Origin: Solenopsis invicta
Taxonomy: Eukaryota; Arthropoda; Insecta; Hymenoptera; Formicidae
Direction: 5' to 3'
Length of the DNA stretch: 64,000 nt
NCBI RefSeq assembly: GCF_016802725.1
Contig: NC_052666.1
Span: 27,619,497 to 27,683,496 of the forward strand
The notes beneath the pieces were generated by a model. It was given only the letters and a program-made list of their open reading frames with translations. It was not told the origin of the DNA and searched no databases. The stretch's first letter is position 1, and every line of letters begins with the position of its first letter. Position numbers and translations under genes: made by a program. Positions 54,340-64,000 of this stretch are shown here, piece after piece.

Positions 54340-54440
54340 CGCGGCGTGGCTGGCGTGGCGCGGCGCGGTTGGCGTGGCTCCGAGCGGCGCGGCGCGGCGC
54401 GGTTCGGCGTGGCTCGGCGTGGCTCACGGCGGCGCCGCGT
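54340..54440 (+). repeat. Degenerate GGCGTGGC/GGCGCGGC minisatellite
   Basis: Irregular units of GGCGTGGCGCGGC and TTGGCGTGGCTC over about 100 bp. The alanine/arginine-rich frames on both strands derive from it. Confidence 0.75.
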
Positions 54441-54936
54441 GGTGCTACGGCACCGTTTATCGCGCGGGCTTGAACTCTTGGAGCGGCGTTCGGCTGGCGC
54501 GACGCGGCACGTATCTACCATCGAGCACGGCAGGAACGAGGCTATTACGCGAGCGCGCATACATATCTACCCCGTAGCGAGGAAACGAGGCGATTCCGTG
54601 CGCGCGGGAGCGAGAGAGAAAGAGAAGGAAGAGAGAAAGAAAGAGAGAGTGAGGCAGAGTGGCAAAGGGAGATGGCGAGAGGTGGCGATGGAAAGAGGAA
54701 ACGAGACGGCGTAAAGCGCGAGGGAGCGAGAGACAGGCGGCAGGCAGGGAGAAAAAGCGAGGCAACACGGGGTGTTGACTCCACCTCCGGACGATTTCGA
54801 GCGGTTCGTGCTTCCAGGATCAGCGGAAAGCCTCGCTAACGCGGCGGGATAAAGGCGAGAGCTCCTGGCGAGAGCGGCCGCCCGCTGAAACGAACGAAAA
54901 ACAGGCGGTATCCATCATTCCCAGCCAGCCAGCAAA

Positions 54937-54960
54937 CCTGCCTGCCTGCCTGCCTGCCTG
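54937..54960 (+). repeat. (CCTG)6 tetranucleotide repeat
   Basis: Six CCTG units, followed after 15 bp by a (GAC)n run (54976-55005). Confidence 0.9.
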
Positions 54961-55245
54961 GGCGACGGCCACTTCGACGACGACGACGACGACGACAACG
55001 ACAACGATGGTGAGAAAGAAGAGAGAGAGGAGGGTAGCCTAGGAAAAAGCGATGGTGGTGCCGAGATGAACGCGAAGGCGTGGCGGAAATCACGTCGACG
55101 GCTTCATACGACAGGCCGGCGTCTTCGAGAGAAAGGGAGACGTTAACCCACCGTTAAAGGCCATCGTTCCGTTTTTAGGTGCAACCGGAGTCCAACTTAA
55201 AGTGCGGTTGCCGCATAAAGACTTTTTGTGGGAGTACAAGTTCTA

Positions 55246-55269
55246 TTTTTTTTTTTTTTTTTTTTTTTT
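55246..55269 (+). repeat. T24 homopolymer
   Basis: An uninterrupted T run in otherwise balanced sequence. Confidence 0.9.
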
Positions 55270-56612
55270 AATTTTACTTTGTTAATCCGCAAGTATGCGC
55301 GTAAAGCGATAGGAATATATAAGATGACGGAAACATGGGGAGCAATGATTTTTAATTGTTGAAAGTCGCTTAATCATTGGGACAATAGGTAAATTTTGAT
55401 GTCTCGATCATTGCGATTTAACACCGAAATTATTTTTCAAAAATTTGGATTTCAATTATAGTTAACACCTCTGGTCATTTCTTTGAACAAAGAAATCAAC
55501 GCGACAGAAGAAAATATAAGATCTTTCGGGTGTTATTTTGACATAAAGTAATTATTCTCTTCCACCCCCTCCAGATACAGAGGGATCGCTAACCGCAGTT
55601 GGTGAACTTCGTAACCGACCCTGAAATTATCTCCGTAATTACGCGAAACTTAGCGATGGTCGCCGTCATCGCCGTGCGTGAGCTGGAGAGAGGCGAGCGC
55701 TTTTGCCGGCATAATCAAAGGTAACCCGTCGGGAAACTTCACGGGCTCCATGACGATCCCCGACGCGAGGGCAGACGCTGCCAGCGGAGTCTCGAGATTA
55801 AATCGAAACTTCTCCGGACTTCGGTGAAACGCTGCATCGGTCCGTCCGTCCATCCGTCCGCCTGTCCGATCTCATCCGATCCGAACGGAACAGTACCGAA
55901 CTAACGTGTTCCGCCGTCCGCCCACGTGACGCCACCGGATCCCGGTCGTCGCGCACGTGGATAACGCCGTTTAGAGTGGCGTGGCACGAGTAATCGAGTT
56001 TCGGGGGCTCGCGCGCCGCGATCCGTTTGCCAGCCGGACCAAACCACCCCGCCCCGTCCGTCCCCTCTGTCCCTCCGGGACTCGCCGCTCGCACGCTGTC
56101 CCGCAGCATCCCCCGCATTTCGCCCCCGACATGACCTCGGTCGGGCGATCAGTCGGCTGATTGGCGGCGCGGCGAAATGAACGAAACGAATACGTGGCAG
56201 CATCCCTCTTCGCGTTTCCCCCGCCTCGCTATCCACCCCTGCCGACCCGTGCGCTACCCTCGCACGCTCAGCGTACACGAATGCGCTAAACCGATCGCAT
56301 CGCACAGAATGCGCGAGCGGACCTATATTTGCGGTTGTATATCGCCGCCACTTTACAGGGCGTTTTGGACGATATGAGCGCGGGAGGAATGATGTGCGTG
56401 AAGAGCGTTTCTGGTACCTCGCGCACTTTCTCCAAATTGCAGGTATCGGAGGACGGACCGAGATGAATAATGTTCACATCCCATCATCCTCGAAACACCG
56501 ATATTTCTTCAATCATACATATTGGAAACCTTGGTTTAGATGAAGTTTCAATCTAAAGTTTACAAAGAAATAAATTATAGAAATTAAAAAATCTAAAAGA
56601 TATGCGCCATTA

Positions 56613-56638
56613 TTTTTTTTTTTTTTTTTTTTTTTTTT
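56613..56638 (+). repeat. T26 homopolymer
   Basis: The longest single-base run in the window. No retrotransposon body could be recognised next to it. Confidence 0.9.
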
Positions 56639-57622
56639 GAATAATTGATTTCACGTGTTTCTTTCATCACAAATTTTCTACTATTACAAAAAAGATTTTA
56701 TTATCTATGATTTATTGCTTTTTTACACGAATTAACAATTAGAAGATTGTTCAAGTAACAAATACCGGTAGAAATGGTCAATACGTACTGTTGTTTCAAG
56801 TATCGAGTTAACTAGCAATAACGGGTTAGCGCTGTGCTAGTAGTTATGTGCGGTTCTATACCGTCACGGTCATGTTGAGGGCAAATATGAAAAATTAAAG
56901 GCGTTTTACGACGCGGTACGCGGACAAATTATGATTGCTCATAAAGTGCGCTGATGAAAGGATCGGCGTGGTAGGCGTGACCATAGGGACTAGTCTTATA
57001 TTCTTAATTTTCGTGCTGGTCCTTCTTTCGAATCCTTCGAAAATGAGGCTAAATTATTTACTAATAATTACCTTAAAAAAATATAAGAAGTAATAAACGC
57101 AGCGATATATAACAATAATCGCCTTAAAATATCCGTACCATTTCTGGTAATACAAACAACATATCGATGCCAAGAAATAAATGGACATAAAAAAAAAGAG
57201 TGCTGGCGCATTCTACTGCATCAATCGTATTCTATTTATATTGAGAAAAGATAGTTGTAATTATAATTTAACTAGTTATTTCGGTGCTAACTATGTTTTG
57301 ATAGTTTTGATTATGCAGATTACTATTAGTTATTACTACTATATGAACAATGAGTTTAAAAAAAAATAGTTATATTTATTACAATTGCATTTACCGCATA
57401 AAAAAATATAATTTTATTTTTACCACATCTTGATGCCTTATTAGTAATTGAAACCATAATTTATATATTTTGTAAGTTTTTTTTATAACTGGTAAAACTA
57501 TTTAAACACAAGACTATGTTATTACTAATATTGTAGCAGTAATAGCTATGAAAATAGAGCATCTAATCATAATTACTTTATTACGCAACTATAGCCACAA
57601 ATGCCAAACCACTCTCTCAGTA

Positions 57623-57708
57623 CAGGATTCCATCCCTTTCGTTTGAATTTGAATTATTCCGTATCTTACTGTGCCGTTATAGAAAATCGGCGAATTTGGA
57701 ACGTCCTG
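57623..57708. mobile_element. Possible 86-bp TA-flanked miniature element
   Basis: CAGGATTCCA at the left and its near inverse TGGAACGTCCTG at the right, with TA at 57621-57622 and 57709-57710. The terminal match is only about 12 bp with a 2-base gap and there is no second copy, so this is tentative. Confidence 0.3.
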
Positions 57709-57710
57709 TA

Positions 57711-58640
57711 TAGGTGTCGGTACTCAGTTATATCGCGCACGCGGCGGAACGTTTGAACGTGGCGAACGAGGGCGGCGGGGCTTCAGGGCCGTAGCCACGG
57801 GGAACGAGGCTAATTCAATGGATGCCTCCGACGCGGCTCGTGCCTCTCTATCTACGTATTCCACACCACCCCTCCTTCCCTTTCCTCGCCGCGACTCGAC
57901 TCGCTGCGCGCACCACCCCCGCTCGTTCGCCGTAATTAATGAACGGCTCGACGCTGCACGGCACAAACAACCCCGGCTGCCGTCACCCCGTCCCCTTTTT
58001 CGTTTGCCTGACTTCCAGCGCGAACGTGTAAGACGCGACAAAAACGATACCGATCTGTTTGAGAAAAAGATAAAGGAAATGACCGAACTGAAACCGCATT
58101 TCTAAATAGTGATAAAAATATACTAGATTAATTAGCGATAAGTAGAGCGGGGTAATAAAATATGATATTGCTTTTATGTTTTATATCAGTCAATTATCGT
58201 CTCAGTTTTTTACGCGTTGCGTATTTTGCAAGTGTTGCGTTTCTGAGACTTTTGCGACAACCGGTAGCAGAGCCGCATCAGATAACGAGGTGCGTGACAT
58301 TCTCGAAGCGCGTTGCACAGCCGCGTACATTCATTCGCGTATGATATGTGCGCAGGACGGCGACGTGTGTTAGATACGTGCACGAATACGTTTACTTCTG
58401 GAAAAAGTATGGAAGAAAAAGAGGGACGCAGATAGAACCATAGTTTATTATCATTTTCATCATCTGAGGTTTTTTATGAAAAAAAAAAAATATATATTCT
58501 ATTTATATTTTTTTACGAAAAAAAATATATATATTTTTTTTTGTAAAAAATATAGATAGAAAGAGGTAATAGAGGTTTTTTAACTTGTTGAGGCTTGCTT
58601 TCGGAATAAATAATGTTAGAATAGAAGTATATATATTTAA
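57711..58640. other. Unique sequence, CpG patch then AT-rich
   Basis: 57720-58040 is GC-rich with short overlapping frames. 58090-58470 is balanced. A 31-bp near-perfect A/T palindrome lies at 58498-58560. I see no gene. Confidence 0.45.
58498..58560. repeat. A/T-rich near-perfect palindrome
   Basis: TCTATTTATATTTTTTTACG on the left is mirrored by the inverse TTGTAAAAAATATAGATAGA on the right. The arms are about 30 bp with two or three differences and no loop. Confidence 0.75.
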
Positions 58641-59242
58641 AGACGTAGGACATTTTGTAAAACATTAAGAAAATTATGAAAAAATTTTAGATTGTTTTAT
58701 ATTGCATTTGATTACCGTAAAAATTTGGCGGTAATTTTTTATCTGAATAAAAAGTTATTTCAATAAGAAATAGACATGTACTCTAATGAAAATGTAATTA
58801 ATAATGAAATAATGAAGTAAGAAATAATAAAATCGGAATTTTTTTTATTTAAGTACTTCAAATATTTAAAATGATTTATGTAAAATGCGTTTATTATTTC
58901 TCATATTTTTTAAAGGGAATTATTAGTAAAAAATATTTTATTGCAATGCAGAAATCAGTTCCGTAAAATAAACAAAATTTATTTATTTACAAAATAACTA
59001 AGCGGTCACAATACAATTTTGTATAAATTATCTTGAAGATACTTGAAATACTTGCACAAAGAATTTAGATAACAAAATTTTTTATAACAGAGCAAATAAA
59101 CTATGTGAAAATACATGTTAAATAAAAATATAATCTTATTCACAACTTTCATAAGTATATAGTTTATTTGAATAATTATTGTTAATATTAATACAATTCC
59201 AAATTTTATTTACTTTACAGAGACCGTAGGCCCGATATATTT
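58641..59242 (+). mobile_element. TTAA-flanked non-autonomous element, family 1, copy E
   Basis: About 602 bp with TTAA at both sides (58637-58640 and 59243-59246). Left end AGACGTAGGACATTTTG, right end GAGACCGTAGGCCCGATATA. It contains ATTTTTTATCTGAATAAAAAG and the ACAAAATAACTAAGCGGTC centre. It is longer than copies A and C through an AT-rich insertion near 58890-58950. Confidence 0.8.
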
Positions 59243-59246
59243 TTAA

Positions 59247-60723
59247 TGCTAAAGAAGTGTAAGCTCGAAAGCATGTGTATAAGAAAAAAAAGAAAAAAAA
59301 ACGGAAAAATTGTAAAACGCATATTTAGCCGAGGGGGCTTGCCGATGTAAAATTCACCAAATACAACTAAATATCCCTGCTTTTTTTTAATGCAAATTTT
59401 TTTATTCATATAACGATAAGTTATACGAATGAAAAACGTGTAGCGTACTAGTTAGCGTCTTTTGCTTTCGTGCGAAATTTCCTATGGACATTAAGCTGCT
59501 TATTCGGCAAACGGCAAAATATTAGCAAAAAGGTAACTTTCCTTGCAGAATTGTAATGCGCGTGCAGGACGGGCGGGAATTGGGATTGCAGAGCGGCGCG
59601 GTGCATCGTTGCAACGCGCCGCTATCGAGATGCGACGCGAAAGCCGGCTTCGCGCGCGCGAAACTCTCCTATCCGAAAATATTAATACGAGCCAGCGGAG
59701 CGTCGCATTGATACTCGCCAATGAGAAACGGCAGCATCGATTTTTGCTCTCACTACCCCGCTCTCCTCTCTCTCCCTTCGCCTTGTCGCAGTTGCCAGAC
59801 GCGCGAAAAAGCGAGACGCGAAATTCGACGCGCGAAATATTCTAATCCGAAAGCAGTAATTACGCGAAAATTTATTTGTCGCACAGTTTAGGTGAACCTA
59901 GGTGTATGTAAGGTCAAACGAGAAGTGAAGGTGTGTGTAATATCAGACGAGAAATATCGCTGAGATCTAGTTATAACCGAAAGGTCATCTTTAATTAATG
60001 GTCTTTTTACATGGTCTGAAAAAATTTGTTAATAGTTACCGTATGTTGAGCGAAATAATGCCAATTAAATATTCGATTAATATAATCGAAAATTTTATTT
60101 CTCTAAATATTTTGTAAATTTGATTGTACTTACTAAACATTTAGAAAAGTAAAATAATTTTTTTGTTACATTAATTCAACATTTGGTAAGTATTATCAAA
60201 CTTTTTTTCATTGCATATATCGATCTCTTATTATTAATAATTACGCTGTTATGTGATCGCAAAATGGTTTTAATTAATCAATGGCAATCTTTTTGCAAAA
60301 CTTTTAAGATACAAGACAGGAGAGAGGGGGGGGGTATGTGCAATGTGCTAAAGTCTGCATCTGAATGAATTTTACTCGATAAGGCGCGAGTCAATTTTTG
60401 GCGCGACAAGTAAAAGCGGAAAAGCATCCGTCGAGTTGGTTTCATTTCGCCGACTCTGGGCACGTTCCAAGCCTCATATCTTATTTAATTATGAATCACG
60501 GGGATAAATCTCGCGCTCGCGCGGATGCTCATTAAAGCGGCAAGACCGTTGCGTGTATCAGGGTGGCCGCATTAGCGGCAAAGAATTCCCGAGACACCCG
60601 GTACTCGAATCGTATCTGATAACCGCGCGCATTACGTTTCCAGCGTGTATCGCGTCGCGCGAGTGCTTCTGCGAGTAGTGGTAGCTAGAGCTGTAGTAGA
60701 GAGTGGAGTGGAAATAAAATGTA
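59247..60723. other. Unique sequence, no gene
   Basis: 59500-59850 is CpG-rich with overlapping frames. 59870-60300 is AT-rich and contains the donor-like G/GTAAGTATT at 60184 without any coding sequence upstream. A G9 run lies near 60327. 60370-60720 is balanced. Confidence 0.45.
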
Positions 60724-61447
60724 AAGCCCGATTCAGACGAGATGCTACTCCCAATGCCTCGATCTTCTACGCTCTGCAAATGTTTTTTTTTGCCATATAT
60801 TACACGTTACAATAATATATGTACTAAAAAATTTATATTACATCTTGTCAATATATAATTTATCCATTATATTATATATCATAGATCAATAATTTATTCT
60901 ATTTAATACTTATTAAAATTGACGTATTAAGAAGTTTATCTAAATTGGGATCTCGAAAACTTTGACTTATTTTTTGTTTTCTTGGGAATAAATATCAGAA
61001 TTGCTGTATTAATTAATTTGTCATATATATATGATATATGTCATATATATAGATAAATATAAATATTTCCTGATAATTATAAAATGAATTGTAAGTTTAA
61101 TACTGAAATTTGGTGCTCTCGATTAAAAATGAAGTTTTTGTAATGCTTACTTTGCGTCTGACCAACCTTACATTTTTTCACTTTCTCTTCGGTATTTAAA
61201 ATTTCACAAAAAAGTTTTCATCGAGAAGACATGCAGGTTCGTGCAAAGTAAATAAAAATTAGAAATGTGCCAATATTAACACTTCAAATAAACACATTAT
61301 GTACATATAAAAATCGTGTGTATAAAATTAAATTTTTATTTAATAACATATTTTCATAGTTTATTTACTCTATATTTGTTATTAAAAATTAAATTAGAAG
61401 GAATGCACTGAATTATCAGACTGATCCGTGCAGTCTGAATCGGGCTT
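60724..61447. mobile_element. TA-flanked element with perfect AAGCCCGATTCAGAC termini
   Basis: The 15-bp AAGCCCGATTCAGAC at 60724-60738 is exactly inverted at 61433-61447, with TA directly outside each end (60722-60723 and 61448-61449). The 724-bp interior is AT-rich and non-coding, and it contains a reverse fragment of family 1. A small palindrome (CAGACTG...CAGTCTG, 61418-61437) abuts the right terminus. The superfamily is uncertain: TA could be a two-base duplication, or TAA/TTA a three-base one of the PIF/Harbinger type. Confidence 0.75.
61225..61400 (-). mobile_element. TTAA-family 1 fragment, copy F (reverse), inside another element
   Basis: Matches only the right third of family 1 in reverse: GTGCAAAGTAAAT, GTGCCAATATTAACACTTC, AAATTAAATTTTTATTTAATAACATATTTTCATAGTTTATTTACTC as separate words. 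It stops abruptly at about 61395, so it was either truncated or captured. Confidence 0.7.
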
Positions 61448-62347
61448 TAGAACGGAGCTGCTGCCAGGAGCCACGGCGGTCACGCTCGTGCGGTCGCACG
61501 CTCACGTCTCGCGCGGCTCACGCTTGCGTAAGAATCTCGCGAGGAAGGCGAAGGCAGTCGGCGAGCGTTTACGCGCGGCAATAACGTGAGGATATGTATA
61601 GCATTCGTTCGAGGCAACGAGGCCCGATATTTTCCAAGAAACCCGAAGGCGGGCGAGCCGCCTCGCCTCTTACATCGTAGGCAGCTCGTTCGAGGGATTA
61701 CGCGCGAAAATCGATCTCGCACACGCCTGTGGAATGGCGTCGGAAAGCCCCACGATTGGGAATAAAAAGACGAAGTCTCTCCTTCCTCCGGGAAAGAAGG
61801 CCACGCGTCTCGAAACACTTGGAGATTTATCGCGTTTGCCGTTTCGACCGTTTCAAGTTAATCGGCCGAGTAAATAAATAGAATGAATGGGACTTGATCT
61901 CGCGTCTCTTTATCAAACTAAAACAATTTTTAATTAAAAAATGTACAAACCACGTGTATTTATACAAGTTTTAAAATATTTTTTTAAGAATTATTATCGC
62001 TTGTGAAATTTAATTCACTAGTGTACAGTTACCTATATATAAATCCGATTAATACTTTTCGCATCGCCTCCCGAAAGGGAGATTATGATTCACTGTGTGT
62101 TACACGACAAATGAATTATTTCCATGTGACGAGAGGCGGCGTAATACCGCGTCCGCGATACAAGTGTGCCGGATATACGTTCGCGTAAACGCGAAAGACG
62201 GAAGAGACTACGCTACGCGTGATAACACGTACACACGTCGCATGCCCGTGGCGCACATTCCGGACGCGAGAGCGACGTGGCCGGGACACCGCGGGGAACC
62301 GGAGATATCGAGACTCGATAGTCTGTTGAGAGAAAGAGAGAAAGGCA

Positions 62348-62352
<5 letters not shown>

Positions 62353-62380
<28 letters not shown>
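62353..62380 (+). repeat. (AG)14 microsatellite
   Basis: An uninterrupted AG run. Confidence 0.95.
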
Positions 62381-62451
62381 GTGTACGTGCCGTGTCGGTA
62401 CGTCATGCACACGAAAGCCCTCCACGAAAGACTTTAGCGTCACCCTCGGCG

Positions 62452-62460
62452 GGTATAAAA
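62452..62460 (+). promoter_or_regulatory. TATA-box-like GTATAAAAC
   Basis: GGGTATAAAACG lies in GC-rich sequence. About 30-40 bp downstream is GAAGTCATCTT, a weak initiator. No open frame or splice donor follows convincingly before the C17 run. Confidence 0.25.
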
Positions 62461-62562
62461 CGTACGTGCCTCTTGGCAAAGATCGCTGCGAAGTCATCTT
62501 TTTGCGTTTGCAGCGTCTTTCTTTCCACGTAGCCGTAAAAGCATCGAATATTATGAGACGAT

Positions 62563-62579
62563 CCCCCCCCCCCCCCCCC
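62563..62579 (+). repeat. C17 homopolymer
   Basis: Seventeen C followed by A5. It marks the edge between GC-rich sequence and the AT-rich element that follows. Confidence 0.9.
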
Positions 62580-62619
62580 AAAAAGTATAAGTGAAATTTC
62601 ATTAATTTTTACGAATGTC

Positions 62620-63008
62620 GCGTGAGTGTATTTGGAAAATTTGTGTTGATTTTAACACATGTCGCATGTCCTGAACAATTCACTCAAATTTTTGTGTTAA
62701 TTTAATACAAGATGAATATGTTAAAAAGTAATAAATTTTTTTGTAAAAAAATTAACACCAAAAATGTAACACTTTGACTCAGTTTAAATTGTGGAAACAT
62801 ATTTTCTCACTAAAATTAACATTTATAATATGTTGACGCGTACAAATTTTATCTTAAAATTTATGTTTCTTTAAAAAGAAAAAAACTTTTAAAACTACAT
62901 TAATTTAACACAAAATATTCAAGTAACGCAATTATATTAGTTAAAAATTTAACACTTAAAAATTTTAAGGACTGGTTTTAACACAAAGAGAAAATGTTTT
63001 CTACTGTG
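62620..63008. mobile_element. TTAACAC-rich MITE-like element
   Basis: About 390 bp in which GTGTTAA/TTAACAC words recur in both orientations (62649, 62692, 62751, 62933, 62988). The right end GAGAAAATGTTTTCTACTGTG, inverted, resembles the left GAGTGTATTTGGAAAATTTG. The ends are not flanked by an obvious duplication. It does not code for protein. Confidence 0.5.
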
Positions 63009-64000
63009 CAGAAAAACTTGTACATTGAAGCACTGAGGCAAGATGCTACACACATCTTTTCAGAAATTGCACGTTTTATTATTTAAATACGAATTGCAAT
63101 TATTACATTATTTTTGCGTTGGTGTGACCGAGTATAACTAACATACTTATATTTAGTATTTGACACGAAACGCGTGTGTCACGTGGCGGGCATCACTGCG
63201 ATCGCGCGATTCATAGAGTATTCATTGTACTCGTTATGGTCGTTCCATAAATCTTTGCACTTTCGGCATGCTGCTTAATGGCGAAATACACAAAGCTTGT
63301 GAAACTAACGTATTCCATTATCTCTAGATTGCATAATATTGGTGTTATACACACCGCGCTTTTCCGCGAGGATAATTATTTTATCCTTTTTGGTGACATT
63401 ACTCCGCTTCTTGATCCGTCTCGAGTTAAAGCCAGTGATGTTACGTTTGCGAATAATAGTAATTAAAAAACATTGACCTTACAACATTGATAGAATTTTT
63501 AAACAATTTGCATTCCTATTTTTTTTTATTGAAATTTGTAGCTGTGTAAATATTATTTATCCTAATCTTAACAAATTAACCCTTGAGTGGAAAAACTTTT
63601 TGGTACGGTCATCGGTCTCCTGATTCCAATCGTTTTTTCATCTTTTTAAAGGGGTTCAAAAACATGTGTAAAAATTCATGAATATATTTTCAAGTCTGTC
63701 GAACAAATGTTGGTACTGTATTTTGAAAAAAATAAAATGTACAGTTTAATTATTCTTTGAAGTTTCGAAAAACTTGAATAGCGTGAGTAGAAATTAGCAG
63801 CCCGAACTCGAGACGTATATTATGGGGCCAACTATCAAATGTCAGGATTAATAATTCTCCATAAACTATGTCAGGCGCTATCACGCACCCTACTCGCTAG
63901 GACCGAAAATGACGAGGTCTGTCGATGTCAGGGAATCGAGCTCTCGAACTGCCGAGCTGTCGGAGAAGATGGAGGGTGAAAGGAAAGAGAGAGAGAGAGG
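63009..64000. other. Unique sequence to window end
   Basis: Mostly AT-rich. One 62-codon frame at 63278-63466 has balanced composition but no recognisable family. A TTAACCCTT word near 63577 resembles a piggyBac-type end but has no partner. A GA-rich tract begins at the window edge (63969). Confidence 0.4.

Larger units (their letters stand above)
53960..57622. other. GC-rich block then AT-rich tail, no gene
   Basis: 54190-55180 is GC-rich with a GGCGYGGC-type degenerate tandem (54340-54440), a GA-rich tract (54610-54740), (CCTG)6 and (GAC)n runs. A T24 run lies at 55246-55269. 55640-56350 is GC-rich, with overlapping frames that share no family signature. A T26 run lies at 56613-56638, and AT-rich sequence follows to 57620. 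Confidence 0.45.
61450..62619. other. CpG-rich and mixed sequence, no gene
   Basis: 61450-61850 is CpG-rich with a 112-codon minus-strand frame of no recognisable family. 61870-62060 is AT-rich. 62100-62520 is GC-rich and includes (AG)14 and a TATA-like box. A C17 run follows at 62563-62579. Confidence 0.45.

Noticed and set aside
63577..63590. TTAACCCTT as a piggyBac terminus
   Set aside because: No inverted partner or second TTAA at a plausible distance within the window.

Overview
This is 64 kb of eukaryotic nuclear DNA with almost no recognisable coding sequence. CpG-rich patches full of CG dinucleotides alternate with very AT-rich stretches. There are long (GA)n/(CT)n microsatellites, many short inverted-repeat transposon remnants and no ribosomal or tRNA genes. 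This texture fits an insect, most likely a hymenopteran such as an ant. That assignment is inference from composition and repeat style, not from any gene. The open reading frames of 60-240 codons are nearly all low-complexity translations of CT/GA tracts. I recognise no intact protein gene. The window is best read as an intergenic desert or the inside of a very large intron. The best exon-like segment is a 64-nt stretch at 12236-12299 flanked by credible splice sites.

Most of the interpretable content is DNA-transposon debris. I can define these families from internal comparison: (1) a TTAA-flanked element of about 530-600 bp with six copies (2455, 24836, 39529, 42744 reverse, 58641, 61225 reverse); (2) a nearly palindromic TA-flanked MITE of about 225-255 bp with three copies (406, 5646, 21940); (3) TA-flanked MITEs sharing the terminus CAYTGAGRAAAAAA but carrying two different interiors (short form at 169, 15422, 49590; long form at 22130, 40915). 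The 22130 copy is inserted cleanly inside the 21940 copy of family 2. Single elements include a decayed Tc1-type transposon with a readable fragment of transposase (5887-6408), a GGGGCAAGAC-terminated MITE (4301-4677), a TA-flanked MITE with a terminal repeat of about 29 bp (45650-45962), a TA-flanked element ending AAGCCCGATTCAGAC (60724-61447) that contains a family-1 fragment, and a TTAACAC-rich element (62620-63008).

Other structures are not explained by these families. They are a long compound inverted repeat starting at the 12.3 kb exon donor (12303-12579), a compact 94-nt hairpin with 45-bp arms at 49816-49909, a 55-bp directly repeated GC-rich element (48547 and 50055), recurring copies of a TAATATC...TAAYGTC motif (34.5-36.1 kb), a 46-bp perfectly alternating purine-pyrimidine tract (46249-46294), and two tandem Exd/Hox-like composite sites (8859-8879).

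Layout: 1-6.4 kb is transposon-rich around two CpG islands. 6.4-12.2 kb is mixed unique sequence. 12.2-12.6 kb holds the exon candidate and inverted repeat. 12.6-25.4 kb is AT-rich with nested MITEs. 25.4-33 kb is dominated by purine/pyrimidine-skewed GC tracts. 33-44 kb is AT-rich with the motif cluster and family-1 copies. 44-56.5 kb is the most GC- and microsatellite-rich part. 56.5-64 kb is AT-rich with more transposon remnants. No set of genes working together can be described, because none is supported.
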